A stretch of 64,000 bases of DNA from Mesorhizobium qingshengii (GTDB lineage: Bacteria; Pseudomonadota; Alphaproteobacteria; Rhizobiales; Rhizobiaceae). The notes beneath the pieces were generated by a model. That model saw only the letters and a program-made list of their open reading frames with translations. It was not told where the DNA came from and did no database searches. Below are positions 17,672 through 25,678 of the stretch, in pieces; position 1 is the stretch's first letter; each line of letters begins with the position of its first letter. The stretch lies in assembly GCF_900103325.1 (NCBI RefSeq), contig NZ_FMXM01000012.1:161774-225773 (forward strand). The letters are read 5' to 3'. A program made the translations under genes and the position numbers.

Positions 17672-18613
17672 TCAAAGTTTTTTTGCCAGCGCTTCCGCCT
17701 CGACATCCGAGGCAGCGCGGCTGCGCAGCCGAAGCCGATGCTCGCGATGGACGATGTAAAGGCCGCTGGCGACGATGATGACGGCGCCGACCAGTGTCCA
17801 GCGGTCGGGAAACTGCTTGAAGACGATCCAGCCGGAAATGATCATCCACACCATCTGCGAATAGGGATAGGGCGCCAATGCCGTGGTCGTCGCCAGCCGA
17901 TAGGCCTGGACCAGCAGCCAATGGCCGACGGCGCCGAATACGCCTAGCATGAGCAGCACGAACCAATGCCAGCCATCATGCGGCAGGGAGAATGAAAATG
18001 GCAGGAGGGGCAAAAGCAGCAGCGCCGGGGCGAGCGCCGAGAACAGGATGAGGCTTTCCGGCGTCTCGGTTGCCGACATGCGGCGCGTCATGATGACGTA
18101 GAAGCAGTTCGACAGCATCGAACCGAGCGCGAAGAGGTGCCCGACACCGAAAACACCTACGCCTGGCCGGGTGATGATGAGAACCCCGGCGAAGGCAGCC
18201 AGGATCGCCAGCCAACGCCGCCAGCCGGCCCATTCGCCCAGCAGCGGACCGGCAAGTGCCGTGATCACCATCGGCCCGAAGAAATAGATCGACGTCGTCT
18301 CCGCCAGTTGCAGGGACCGCAGCGCCAGGACGTTGAAGATGGTCGAGCCGAACAGGAACAGGCCGCGCAGGACATGTGCTGGCAGGTTGCCCGGGCGAAA
18401 CCGCCCCGGCTCGCGCCAGCCGCGGAGGAGCGCGCCAACCAGCACCACATGCACGGCAAAGCGCACCCAGGCGACGATCAGCACCGACACGCCGGCAAGG
18501 ACGAGATATTTGCTGCTGGTGTCGAGGAAGGTGAAGCAGACATAGGTGGAAAGCATGCACAGGATCGCCACCGGCGGCGTCGCGCTTTCGACATATCGTT
18601 GGGGAGCACTCAC
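17672..18613 (-). CDS. DMT-superfamily (EamA) transporter
   Basis: About 313 residues, with ten hydrophobic segments in two EamA repeats. The N-terminal repeat includes CFTFLDTSSKYLVLAG and GLFLFGSTIFNVLALRSLQLAETTSIYFFGP; the second covers the C-terminal half. It is an inner-membrane drug/metabolite exporter of unknown substrate. The GTG at 18613 is chosen because the first membrane helix (PPVAILCMLSTYVCFTFLD) would be cut by the next ATG; the ORF extends to 18715 with no helix support. It lies upstream of, and in the same direction as, the LacI gene. Confidence 0.82.
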   Translation of the reverse strand: MSAPQRYVESATPPVAILCMLSTYVCFTFLDTSSKYLVLAGVSVLIVAWVRFAVHVVLVGALLRGWREPGRFRPGNLPAHVLRGLFLFGSTIFNVLALRSLQLAETTSIYFFGPMVITALAGPLLGEWAGWRRWLAILAAFAGVLIITRPGVGVFGVGHLFALGSMLSNCFYVIMTRRMSATETPESLILFSALAPALLLLPLLPFSFSLPHDGWHWFVLLMLGVFGAVGHWLLVQAYRLATTTALAPYPYSQMVWMIISGWIVFKQFPDRWTLVGAVIIVASGLYIVHREHRLRLRSRAASDVEAEALAKKL

Positions 18614-18754
18614 TTGCAGGCCGGGGAAAAGCTGGGCTGGAGCCCACCTTTGCGGGAAATGTCGCTTGCCGGCAAGCCAATTGTCGCCCGCTGCCACGCC
18701 AAAGCCGGCTGGCACAACAATAGAGGCCCGCAGGCTTAGTCTAAGCTTTCCACG

Positions 18755-19162
18755 CTAGACATGCATGCGGGCGCCTTTGGTGATCTTGTCGACCAGTTTC
18801 TTCTCGGCGCGAAGCGCGATGCCGACCACCTTGGCGTCGTCGGGCGCGAATTCGGCAAAGACGGCGCGGTTGGCCGCGTCAAAGCCGGTCGAGAACATCT
18901 CCTCGACATAGAGCGATGCCGTCACACCGCGCTCCAGCGTGCGCCGGTGGATCGTGCCCAGCGTCGCCTGCTCGGCCGACAGCACGATGACCGGCTGGAT
19001 CGACAGCGGATTGTAGTGATTGCCGGCGCGATCGCGATAGGGCTCGCCGATGATGTCCGGAAACTGGGCGATGATGCCGCTGGTCAGGAAAGCGGTGACG
19101 TTGAGTTTCTGCCATACTGGCAGATCCTCCCTGAGCACGATTGCAAACTTGGTATCGAACAT
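18755..19162 (-). CDS. DUF2000 family protein
   Basis: 135 residues. The sequence from MFDTKFAIVLREDLPVWQKLNVTAFLTSGI matches the DUF2000 pattern, a small peptidyl-tRNA-hydrolase-like fold of unknown function. It is divergent from an AraC-family gene across a 51-bp gap (19163-19213), an arrangement that suggests it is the regulator's target. The longer frame to 19465 runs antisense inside the AraC gene and was rejected. Confidence 0.8.
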   Translation of the reverse strand: MFDTKFAIVLREDLPVWQKLNVTAFLTSGIIAQFPDIIGEPYRDRAGNHYNPLSIQPVIVLSAEQATLGTIHRRTLERGVTASLYVEEMFSTGFDAANRAVFAEFAPDDAKVVGIALRAEKKLVDKITKGARMHV

Positions 19163-19213
19163 GTGACATTGACCATTCGAGGTTGCGCCCCGATTTCGAG
19201 GCTGAAGGAGACG

Positions 19214-20086
19214 ATGTCGCACGATGTAGGCAGCCAGGCCTTCGAGGGTCTTGGACGTTTGTGCGTTGATGCGGCGGAAAACTGCATCATCTCCGCCCCC
19301 GATCCTGCCGGCATGGAGAGGATCGAGGCGCGGTTCCATGGCAGCGCCTTCGAGCCGCATCGCCACGACACCTATGCGATCGGGGTGACGCTGCATGGCG
19401 TGCAGACATTTCGCTATCTCGGCGCAACGCGCCACAGCCTGCCTGGCCAGATCATCGTGCTGCATCCCGATGAGCTACACGATGGCGGCGCCGGCACCGA
19501 GGACGGCCTGCGCTACAGGATGCTTTATCTGGAGCCGTCGCTGATGCTCGATTGCCTTGGCGGTGCATCACTGCCCTTCGTCCGGGACGGCGTGGTGACG
19601 GATGGCGCCTTCTGCGCAACGCTGCTTTCGGCACTGGGGCCGCTGGAACAGGAACTCGATGAGTTGTTCGTTGCCGACTTCCTCGCCCAACTGATGCAAG
19701 GCCTGACCCGGCATGCCGGCCAGCCGGCCAAGCCGATCGCGAGGACGGCGTGGCGGGCGGCGACGCTAACGCGCGACTATCTCGCGGAGAACTTCGCCCG
19801 CCAAGTGCATTCCGGCGAACTGGAGGCGATCACCGGGCTCGACCGCTATGCCTTGTCACGGCATTTCCGCGCCGCCTTCTCGACCAGCCCGCATCGCTTC
19901 CTGGTGATGCGCCGGCTTCAGCGCGCGCGGCGGATGATCGCGACTGGCGAACCATTGGCGCAGATCGCCATCGAGGCCGGCTTCAGCGACCAGAGCCATT
20001 TTATCAGGCAATTCAAGAAGGCGTTCGGCATGACGCCGGGACGCTGGGCGTCGCTGATCCATGCATCCGCCGCGGCGGCAGCTTGA
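19214..20086 (+). CDS. AraC-family transcription regulator
   Basis: 290 residues. The N-terminal cupin-like sensor has FEPHRHDTYAIGVTLHGVQTFRY and LPGQIIVLHPDELHDG. The C-terminal pair of helix-turn-helices includes ITGLDRYALSRHFRAAFSTSPHRFLVMRRLQRARRMIATG and the AraC signature IAIEAGFSDQSHFIRQFKKAFGMTPGRW. AAGGAG lies 4 bases before the ATG. An upstream in-frame extension to 18761 lies antisense to DUF2000 and is not real. It probably controls itself and the divergent DUF2000 gene. Confidence 0.92.
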   Translation: MSHDVGSQAFEGLGRLCVDAAENCIISAPDPAGMERIEARFHGSAFEPHRHDTYAIGVTLHGVQTFRYLGATRHSLPGQIIVLHPDELHDGGAGTEDGLRYRMLYLEPSLMLDCLGGASLPFVRDGVVTDGAFCATLLSALGPLEQELDELFVADFLAQLMQGLTRHAGQPAKPIARTAWRAATLTRDYLAENFARQVHSGELEAITGLDRYALSRHFRAAFSTSPHRFLVMRRLQRARRMIATGEPLAQIAIEAGFSDQSHFIRQFKKAFGMTPGRWASLIHASAAAAA

Positions 20087-20108
20087 GAGTTGCGCCAGGA
20101 TCAGGCGA

Positions 20109-20579
20109 TCATTCGTCGGACTCGGCGTCGTCGTCGATCAACACCAGTTCCTCGTTCGAGAGGTTGGCCTCGATGCGGGCAAGCAGCTTGAACAGCGCCT
20201 TCTGGTCCTTTTTGTCGAGGCCCTTGAGCGCCTGCTTTTCGGTCTTCTTCACCGATTTCTCGATGGCGTGGATGATGTCGCGGCCGGTGTCGGTGAGGAA
20301 GATATGCGCCTGGCGAGCATCGGCCGACGAGGCGCGCTTTTCCAGGAAACCCTGGGCCTGCAGCCGGTTGATGGTCTTGGTGATGGTCGGCGGGCGCACG
20401 CCGAGACGGCCCGCGAGATTGCCCGGCGTCTGGCCGTCTTCACGGTCGAGCGCCAGCATGATCTGATCCTGGCCGGCGTAGAAGCCGTGCGCCAGCAGCC
20501 GCGCCGCCAGCGCGGTTCTTGCCAGCCTTGCCGCCGAATGCAGCCGGCTCATCGTCGCAGTCTTGTCCGCCTTGGCCAT
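20109..20579 (-). CDS. MarR-family transcription regulator
   Basis: 156 residues from MAKADKTATM. It has the winged-helix core of the family: LARTALAARLLAHGFYAGQDQIMLAL, LAGRLGVRPPTITKTINRLQAQGFLEKRASSADARQAHIFLT. The C-terminal dimerisation helix ends in an acidic tail (DDDAESDE). AGAGGG is six bases upstream of this ATG; a second ATG two codons earlier (20585) is too close to it. Neighbour of a broken dioxygenase gene, which may have been its target; no ligand can be inferred. Confidence 0.9.
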   Translation of the reverse strand: MAKADKTATMSRLHSAARLARTALAARLLAHGFYAGQDQIMLALDREDGQTPGNLAGRLGVRPPTITKTINRLQAQGFLEKRASSADARQAHIFLTDTGRDIIHAIEKSVKKTEKQALKGLDKKDQKALFKLLARIEANLSNEELVLIDDDAESDE

Positions 20580-20792
20580 GGTCATCCCTCTTCGGCCGTA
20601 CCGGTGCGGGCAGCATAGAAGCTGCCAGCCGGTTGGCAATCGACGATAAAAACAATCCGGCGTCCCAAACAGCTTTGCCGGCAAGCATTGCGGTGTCCGC
20701 CGTGGCTAATGCCAGATGATTATTTCAGTTAGATGACAAACGAGTTTCATGGCCGGAGTTTTCGCCGCAGGCGAAGTTCCGGCGCGTACCGC

Positions 20793-21532
20793 TCATCGGG
20801 GCTTCACCGCAATGATCATCAGCGCCTGATAGGCATCCGCCGCTTCGCGCAGCGCCGCCTGCGACCGCGGTCCGGCCTGCCTGGCGATACCGTCGCTGGC
20901 GTTCGACGTGTCACGCTTGCCGGGCCGGTCATTGTAGGGCGCGACGGTGGTGAAGATCTGCTCGCTGAGACTGTCGGGGAAAAACAACTGGCCGGTCATC
21001 ACCGAGCTTTCATCAGGGAAGGCCTTGAAGTGGATGTGGGTGGTGCGGCCGCGATACCAGCCGGGATAGATGGTGGCGAAGGAAACGATGCCGCTGGCGT
21101 CGGTCTTTTGCCAGCCACGCAGGAAGGCCTGGCCCGACGTATCGACATCCCTGCCGTCGGCTTGTCCCGGGTAGCCCGAATAGGCGCCTTGCGCGTCGCA
21201 ATGCCAGATGTCGACACGGGCGCCGGCAAGCGGGCGGCAGGCCGCGTCGACGACCTGCAGCCTGACGGTGAGGGCAATGCCCTTCTTGCCCTCGGTAACA
21301 TCGGCACGTTCAAGCTTTGGATCGAATAGAACGGTCCCTCGGTCACCTCAGGCGTAATGGTGCAGACGCCGGCGCCGGTTTCGAACAGGGCCAATCCGGC
21401 ATAGGGCGAGGACTCCGAAGACTGGGCGGCCATTGCCGCGGCCGGCAGGAAGGCACCACCGCCGGCGGTCACCGCGATCAGGCCGAGCGCCTTGCGCCGG
21501 CTCAGCAGGAAAGAGGATGGCTTACCGGACAT
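20793..21532 (-). pseudogene. Intradiol ring-cleavage dioxygenase, frameshifted
   Basis: The reading frame from MSGKPSSF carries a Tat-like leader (LSRRKALGLIAVTAGGGAFLPAAAMAA) and continues to TPEVTEGPFYSIQ. There the family pattern EGPFY-x-DPKLERADVTEG jumps to another frame near 21324-21330, consistent with one lost base. The second frame is then open to the stop at 20793 and holds all remaining family features: VDIWHCDAQGAYSGY, YPGWYRGRTTHIHF (the tyrosine and histidine iron ligands). Intact relatives cleave catechol-like rings between the hydroxyls. Either a young pseudogene or a sequencing error. GAGAGG precedes the start. Confidence 0.85.
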
Positions 21533-21696
21533 ATCGTGCCTCTCGAATTGGCCGCGCATTGCCTCCCGTGTCCTGATCCAGGTTGTGACAGCCGCTGTCA
21601 CCAATGAAAATCAGGCAATGGCGGCAAGCCTGTTTGGCCCATCGGTTTGCCTCGTGCAAAAGAACGGCACACATCCTATATGGAGCCGACAATCCC

Positions 21697-21738
21697 TTTT
21701 TCGAGGGCCGGATTTTTCGAGGCCCAAATTCTTCGAGG
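21697..21738 (+). repeat. Three 16-bp-period direct repeats before the CobW gene
   Basis: TTTTTCGAGG occurs at 21697-21706 and again at 21713-21722, then TTCTTCGAGG at 21729-21738. The copies start exactly 16 bases apart. The third copy contains the GAGG that serves as ribosome-binding site for the ATG at 21744. The spacing and position suggest a regulatory or translational element, not coding sequence. Confidence 0.6.
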
Positions 21739-21743
21739 CAGCC

Positions 21744-22802
21744 ATGAGCGACGCACAGACGCAGATTCCCGTAACCGTTCTCACCGGCTATCTCGGCGCC
21801 GGCAAGACGACCCTGCTCAACCGCATCCTGTCGGAAGACCACGGCAAGCGTTACGCCGTCATCGTCAATGAATTCGGCGAAATCGGCATCGACAATGACC
21901 TGATCGTGGAATCCGATGAGGAAATCTACGAGATGAACAATGGCTGCGTCTGCTGCACGGTGCGCGGCGACCTGATCCGTGTCGTCGAGGGCCTGATGCG
22001 CCGGCCGGGCCGCTTCGACGCCATCGTGGTGGAAACGACAGGTCTCGCCGATCCGGTGCCGGTGGCGCAGACCTTCTTCATGGACGACGACGTGCGCTCC
22101 AAGACCAGGCTCGATGCGGTGGTGGCGCTGGTCGACGCCAAGCATCTGCCGCTGCGGCTCAAGGATTCCAAGGAAGCCGAGGATCAGATCGCCTTCGCCG
22201 ACGTCGTCGTGCTCAACAAGACCGACCTCGTCACCCCCGAAGAGCTCGCCAAGGTCGAAGCAACGATCCGCGCCATCAACCCGGCGGCGAAGATTCACCG
22301 CACCACCCGCGCCGGTGTTGCCCTGTCCGAAGTGCTCGACCGAGGCGCCTTCGACCTGTCCAGGGCGCTGGAAAACGATCCGCATTTCCTCGAAGCGCAT
22401 GACGACCACGATCATCACGATCATGATCATGATCACGACCACCATCACCATGATCATGACGGGCATGATCATCACGATCACGCGCATCCGTCCGACATCC
22501 ATGATGTGACGGTGCAGTCGGTGTCGCTGCGCGGCGGCGAGATGGACCCGAAGAAGTTCTTCCCGTGGATCGAGAAGATCACCCAGATGGAAGGCCCGAA
22601 CATCCTGCGGCTGAAGGGTATCATCGCGCTCAAGGGCGACGATGAGCGCTATGTCATCCAGGGCGTGCACATGATCATCGAGGGCGACCACCAGCGTGCC
22701 TGGAAAGACGGCGAGAAACACGAGAGCCGGCTGGTGTTCATCGGCCGCGAACTCGACGCCGAGCGGCTGAAGAAGAGTTTCGATGCCTGCCAGGTCGCCT
22801 GA
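21744..22802 (+). CDS. CobW/G3E-family GTPase with histidine-rich loop
   Basis: 352 residues. GTPase motifs are present: Walker A GYLGAGKTTLL near residue 13, the metal-binding CxCC in NNGCVCCTVRGD near 68, and NKTD. A histidine/aspartate-rich insertion (about residues 218-252, HDDHDHHDHDHDH and more) precedes the CobW C-terminal domain. The family comprises metallochaperones that deliver zinc, cobalt or nickel. The His-rich loop points to zinc or nickel handling. It is followed after 9 bp by a small Imm45-like gene and then a WD40 gene, all on the same strand. No Zur-box was recognised upstream. Confidence 0.92.
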   Translation: MSDAQTQIPVTVLTGYLGAGKTTLLNRILSEDHGKRYAVIVNEFGEIGIDNDLIVESDEEIYEMNNGCVCCTVRGDLIRVVEGLMRRPGRFDAIVVETTGLADPVPVAQTFFMDDDVRSKTRLDAVVALVDAKHLPLRLKDSKEAEDQIAFADVVVLNKTDLVTPEELAKVEATIRAINPAAKIHRTTRAGVALSEVLDRGAFDLSRALENDPHFLEAHDDHDHHDHDHDHDHHHHDHDGHDHHDHAHPSDIHDVTVQSVSLRGGEMDPKKFFPWIEKITQMEGPNILRLKGIIALKGDDERYVIQGVHMIIEGDHQRAWKDGEKHESRLVFIGRELDAERLKKSFDACQVA

Positions 22803-22811
22803 CCGCAACCA

Positions 22812-23186
22812 ATGCCGCGTTTGCTCGATCTCTCCGATGATTTTCTGATCATCGGAGACGTTATCCGACTTTGCGACAATTACGATCTCGGGCCGGGCTC
22901 CGGCCCGGTCGATCTGCTGATCTTCGATCCCCGCGAAAACGATGCCGGACTCGGTCTCATGGTGACATCCGGCTACAAGGCAGGTCTGGTCTTCGCGGTG
23001 CTGCCCGAGGAAAGCAGGTTCGAGAAAAAACCTGGACTTTCGAAAGCCTGGCTGATCGAAAACTGGGACAAATGGTTCGTCTTCACCTATCAAGGCGGCC
23101 CGGTTCCGATCGAGGGGACCGTCATCCTGCGCTGGAACGAACGAATGACTGTTGAAACCCGCCATGCCGACCGTCGCCCCGCTTGA
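22812..23186 (+). CDS. Imm45-like small protein
   Basis: 124 residues, no signal peptide. The central segment VDLLIFDPRENDAGLGLMVTSG, then YKAGLVFAVLPEES and LSKAWLIENWDKW, resembles the Imm45 immunity protein family of bacterial polymorphic toxin systems. The assignment is from recalled sequence pattern. No recognised toxin lies beside it. It starts 9 bp after the CobW gene and its end overlaps the start of the WD40 gene by about 23 bp, so all three are probably co-transcribed. Its role here could be domesticated or unrelated to toxin defence. Confidence 0.55.
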   Translation: MPRLLDLSDDFLIIGDVIRLCDNYDLGPGSGPVDLLIFDPRENDAGLGLMVTSGYKAGLVFAVLPEESRFEKKPGLSKAWLIENWDKWFVFTYQGGPVPIEGTVILRWNERMTVETRHADRRPA

Positions 23187-24138
23187 TCTCGAAGGCCATT
23201 GCGTCGCCGCCGTCTTCCTCGGCGACGTGCCGCATTTCGCGCTGGCCGACGGCGCCGTCCATCGGCTCGACCATGGCCACAAGACAATTCAGGCCAATGA
23301 CGGGCTGCTCGCCGCCTTCCATGATGCGGCCAATGACCGGCTGATCACCGGCGGCGAGGACGGCAAGGTGTTTGCCGTTACCGCAGGCGGCAATGCCGCC
23401 GAGTTGGCAAGCGCCGGCAAGAAATGGGTCACTAGCGTCGCCGCCGGGCCGCAGGGCGCCATCGCCTATGCGACGGGCAAGACGGCCTTCGTGCGCTTCG
23501 CCGACGGCAAGACCCGGGAATTCGTCCATCCGCGCTCGGTCGAGGGGTTGGCCTTCTCGCCCAAGGGCATGCGCTTCGGCGTTGCCCGTTACAACGGCGC
23601 GACGCTGCATTTCCCCGCCGCCGAGGGCAAGCCGGTCGAACTCGAATGGGCCGGCGCCCACACCGGCATCACCTTCTCGCCCGACGGCGCCTTCCTCGTC
23701 ACCACGATGCAGGAAAACGCCTTGCATGGCTGGAAGCTCGCCGACGGCAAGCACATGCGCATGACCGGCTATCCCGGCAAGGTCAAAAGCCTGTCGTGGA
23801 GCGTGAAAGGCAAGTGGCTGGCGAGTTCCGGCGCACCGGCGGCGATCGTCTGGCCGTTTTCAGGCAAGGACGGGCCGATGGGCAAGGCGCCGCTGGAACT
23901 TGGCACGCGCGGCAATGCCATGGTGACGACGGTCGCCTGCCACCCGAGCCAGGATGTCGTCGCCGTCGGCTATGACGACGGCATGGTGATGGCGGTGCGT
24001 TTTGCCGACGCAAAGGAAGTGCTGTTGCGGCGACCGGGCAAGGGCGCCATCACCTCGATGATGTGGGACAAGGATGAACGCCGCGTCGCCTTCGGCAGTG
24101 CCGCTGGCGACTGCGGCGTCATCGACATTTCGGCCTGA
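23164..24138 (+). CDS. WD40 repeat protein
   Basis: 324 residues made of repeated beta-propeller blades; examples are GLAFSPKGMRFGVARYNGATLHFP, GITFSPDGAFLVTTMQENALHGWKLADGK, and TVACHPSQDVVAVGYDDGMVMAVRFAD. No enzyme motif or signal peptide; a cytoplasmic scaffold is likely. WD40 proteins of this kind are found next to CobW GTPases in rhizobia (recollection). The ATG at 23164 begins MPTVAPLD; a TTG at 23152 is in frame. Either start overlaps the preceding Imm45-like gene. Confidence 0.85.
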   Translation: MPTVAPLDLEGHCVAAVFLGDVPHFALADGAVHRLDHGHKTIQANDGLLAAFHDAANDRLITGGEDGKVFAVTAGGNAAELASAGKKWVTSVAAGPQGAIAYATGKTAFVRFADGKTREFVHPRSVEGLAFSPKGMRFGVARYNGATLHFPAAEGKPVELEWAGAHTGITFSPDGAFLVTTMQENALHGWKLADGKHMRMTGYPGKVKSLSWSVKGKWLASSGAPAAIVWPFSGKDGPMGKAPLELGTRGNAMVTTVACHPSQDVVAVGYDDGMVMAVRFADAKEVLLRRPGKGAITSMMWDKDERRVAFGSAAGDCGVIDISA

Positions 24139-24236
24139 AACCCGCGCCATCGGGGTCAAACGCGACACCATGCTTGCGCGCTGCCCTTCTTGAGCGCATC
24201 CTTTTTCATTGGACAAGCTTCCGATGGGAGGAGACC

Positions 24237-25046
24237 TTGCCAAGCACGGTTACGCTTCATGCCTGGGCGACGCCGGCATTTGTCGGTGGCTCGCCGGTCG
24301 ACCATACGTGGGTCACCACCTACAACAACCAGCAGCACCACTACGCCAATGCAGCCGCTGTCGCCGCCGCCGGCAAGGACTACTGGTTCTGCTGGGGTAG
24401 CTACCATCCAACCGGTGGAACGCCCGGTAATCAGACGGGAACTCTCGGTAAGCAGTCCGGACATCTGGCGCTGGCACGATGCCTGGTACAGTCGAATGCG
24501 GATTCGGCGACAGTTCCCGCCGCCCAGGGAACCATACTGATCTACGGCATCGATGGCGTCTGCCACCAGCTTGCCAATCAGGTGCTCTACGCGACCACCG
24601 GGACGCTGCTGACGGTGAAGAAAGCGCGTGGTTATGGGGCGAGCAGCTTCCTATATGGAACCTATGGGCTGCGGCACGCGGCATGGGCCAGCAAGATCCA
24701 GCATTGCCTGGGAACGAGTGCGCTGGTGGCCGGTGGGGCAGGCGGAGTGACCAAGATGCAAGGATTGCCCGACGATTTCGAGGAGCACGCACGATCGGTG
24801 CTCGGGGACGAGGAACCAGAACTGCTGGCCAAGCTCCTGTCGCTGAAGGGCGAGGTGCAGAATTTCACAGCGCAGCGAATTCCAGGCTTTGCGCCGCCAA
24901 GCGCGGAAACGATCAACGCGCGCAACCAGCATTTGATCGATCAGGCAGCCTTGCTGCTTGGCCCCAAGCACTTCGAACGCGTGTTCGGCTTTCCGCCCGG
25001 CGAAAAGATCAATCTCGTCGATCCGTCGGTGACCTCCCGGAAATAA
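24237..25046 (+). CDS. Uncharacterised protein with a Cys-His motif, TTG start
   Basis: 269 residues, not recognised as any named family. The TTG at 24237 is chosen because GGGAGGAG sits four bases upstream; the in-frame extension to 24174 has no such site. Seen in the sequence: VDHTWV around residue 22, and YGIDGVCHQLANQVLY with cysteine near 109, a pattern that could hold a thiol catalytic centre with a histidine, as in papain-like or NlpC/P60-like folds. The second half (LLSLKGEVQNFTAQRIPGF) looks helical. No signal peptide or membrane segment. It lies 98 bp after the WD40 gene and converges on a secreted protein gene. Confidence 0.7.
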   Translation: MPSTVTLHAWATPAFVGGSPVDHTWVTTYNNQQHHYANAAAVAAAGKDYWFCWGSYHPTGGTPGNQTGTLGKQSGHLALARCLVQSNADSATVPAAQGTILIYGIDGVCHQLANQVLYATTGTLLTVKKARGYGASSFLYGTYGLRHAAWASKIQHCLGTSALVAGGAGGVTKMQGLPDDFEEHARSVLGDEEPELLAKLLSLKGEVQNFTAQRIPGFAPPSAETINARNQHLIDQAALLLGPKHFERVFGFPPGEKINLVDPSVTSRK

Positions 25047-25069
25047 TGCGGCTGCCGCATCCGATCGAT

Positions 25070-25522
25070 CTATTCGGCGCCGCAGGATACTGTCCCGCTC
25101 AGATTTGCGGGTTTGCCGTCGGCGTCCTTGTCCGCCGTGCTGTCATAGACGGCAAGCTTGTACTGTCCATCATAGACGCCTTCGTCGCTGGCCTTGGTCA
25201 GGATCGTGAGTTCGACGGAACTGTAGGTGTTTGCGACCTGATGCTCGCGGTAGATGTTCAGCCGCAGTTCCTTGTTGTCGAGCCAGTACTGGGTAAGGTT
25301 GGAATTCTCGAACACCGTCTTGCGCAATTCATTGCCGGCGGGCCTTGCCTTGATTTCGAGGTCGCCGCGAAAATTGAAGGTCGGGCCGCCCATGCCGGTG
25401 GTGACGCCGGCATCGACCTGGAATTTCACCACCGCATCGTCGACGGAACACCAGATGCCGCCGGTGGCGAAGGCCGTGCCGGCCGACAGGAACAGCCCCA
25501 AACCGCAGATGATCGACCGCAT
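25070..25522 (-). CDS. Secreted protein of unknown function
   Basis: 150 residues. The start MRSIICGLGLFLSAGTAFATGG is a signal peptide with a likely AFA cleavage site, so the mature protein is about 130 residues in the periplasm or outside. Two cysteines remain (IWCSVDD near the new N-terminus and VSCGAE at the end), which could pair as a disulfide closing the chain. No family recognised; the predicted strand-rich body carries no catalytic motif. The upstream in-frame extension to 25618 precedes the signal peptide and was rejected. It diverges from the aminotransferase over 156 bp (25523-25678). Confidence 0.7.
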   Translation of the reverse strand: MRSIICGLGLFLSAGTAFATGGIWCSVDDAVVKFQVDAGVTTGMGGPTFNFRGDLEIKARPAGNELRKTVFENSNLTQYWLDNKELRLNIYREHQVANTYSSVELTILTKASDEGVYDGQYKLAVYDSTADKDADGKPANLSGTVSCGAE

Positions 25523-25678
25523 TTTCGCCCACGCCGCCCATTGCCCGTCCGCATTGACGCCGACTTCGCCAACCGGGTCAAGCGCCACCGCTGGCGGCTG
25601 AGCCAATGCAGGGCGCACGCGCGGCCAATTGCGGTTACGGACACGGATTGGCTAAGAGTGACGGACAAGAGGGGTTCC

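Noticed and set aside
22394..22500. Tandem repeat that might be read as a CRISPR-like array
   Set aside because: It is the His-Asp coding run of the CobW GTPase; there are no spaced unique spacers.
24479..25678. Long N-terminal extension of the aminotransferase frame
   Set aside because: It runs through the 24237 gene and the secreted protein gene in other frames; the ATG at 25679 has a good ribosome-binding site and the family N-terminus.
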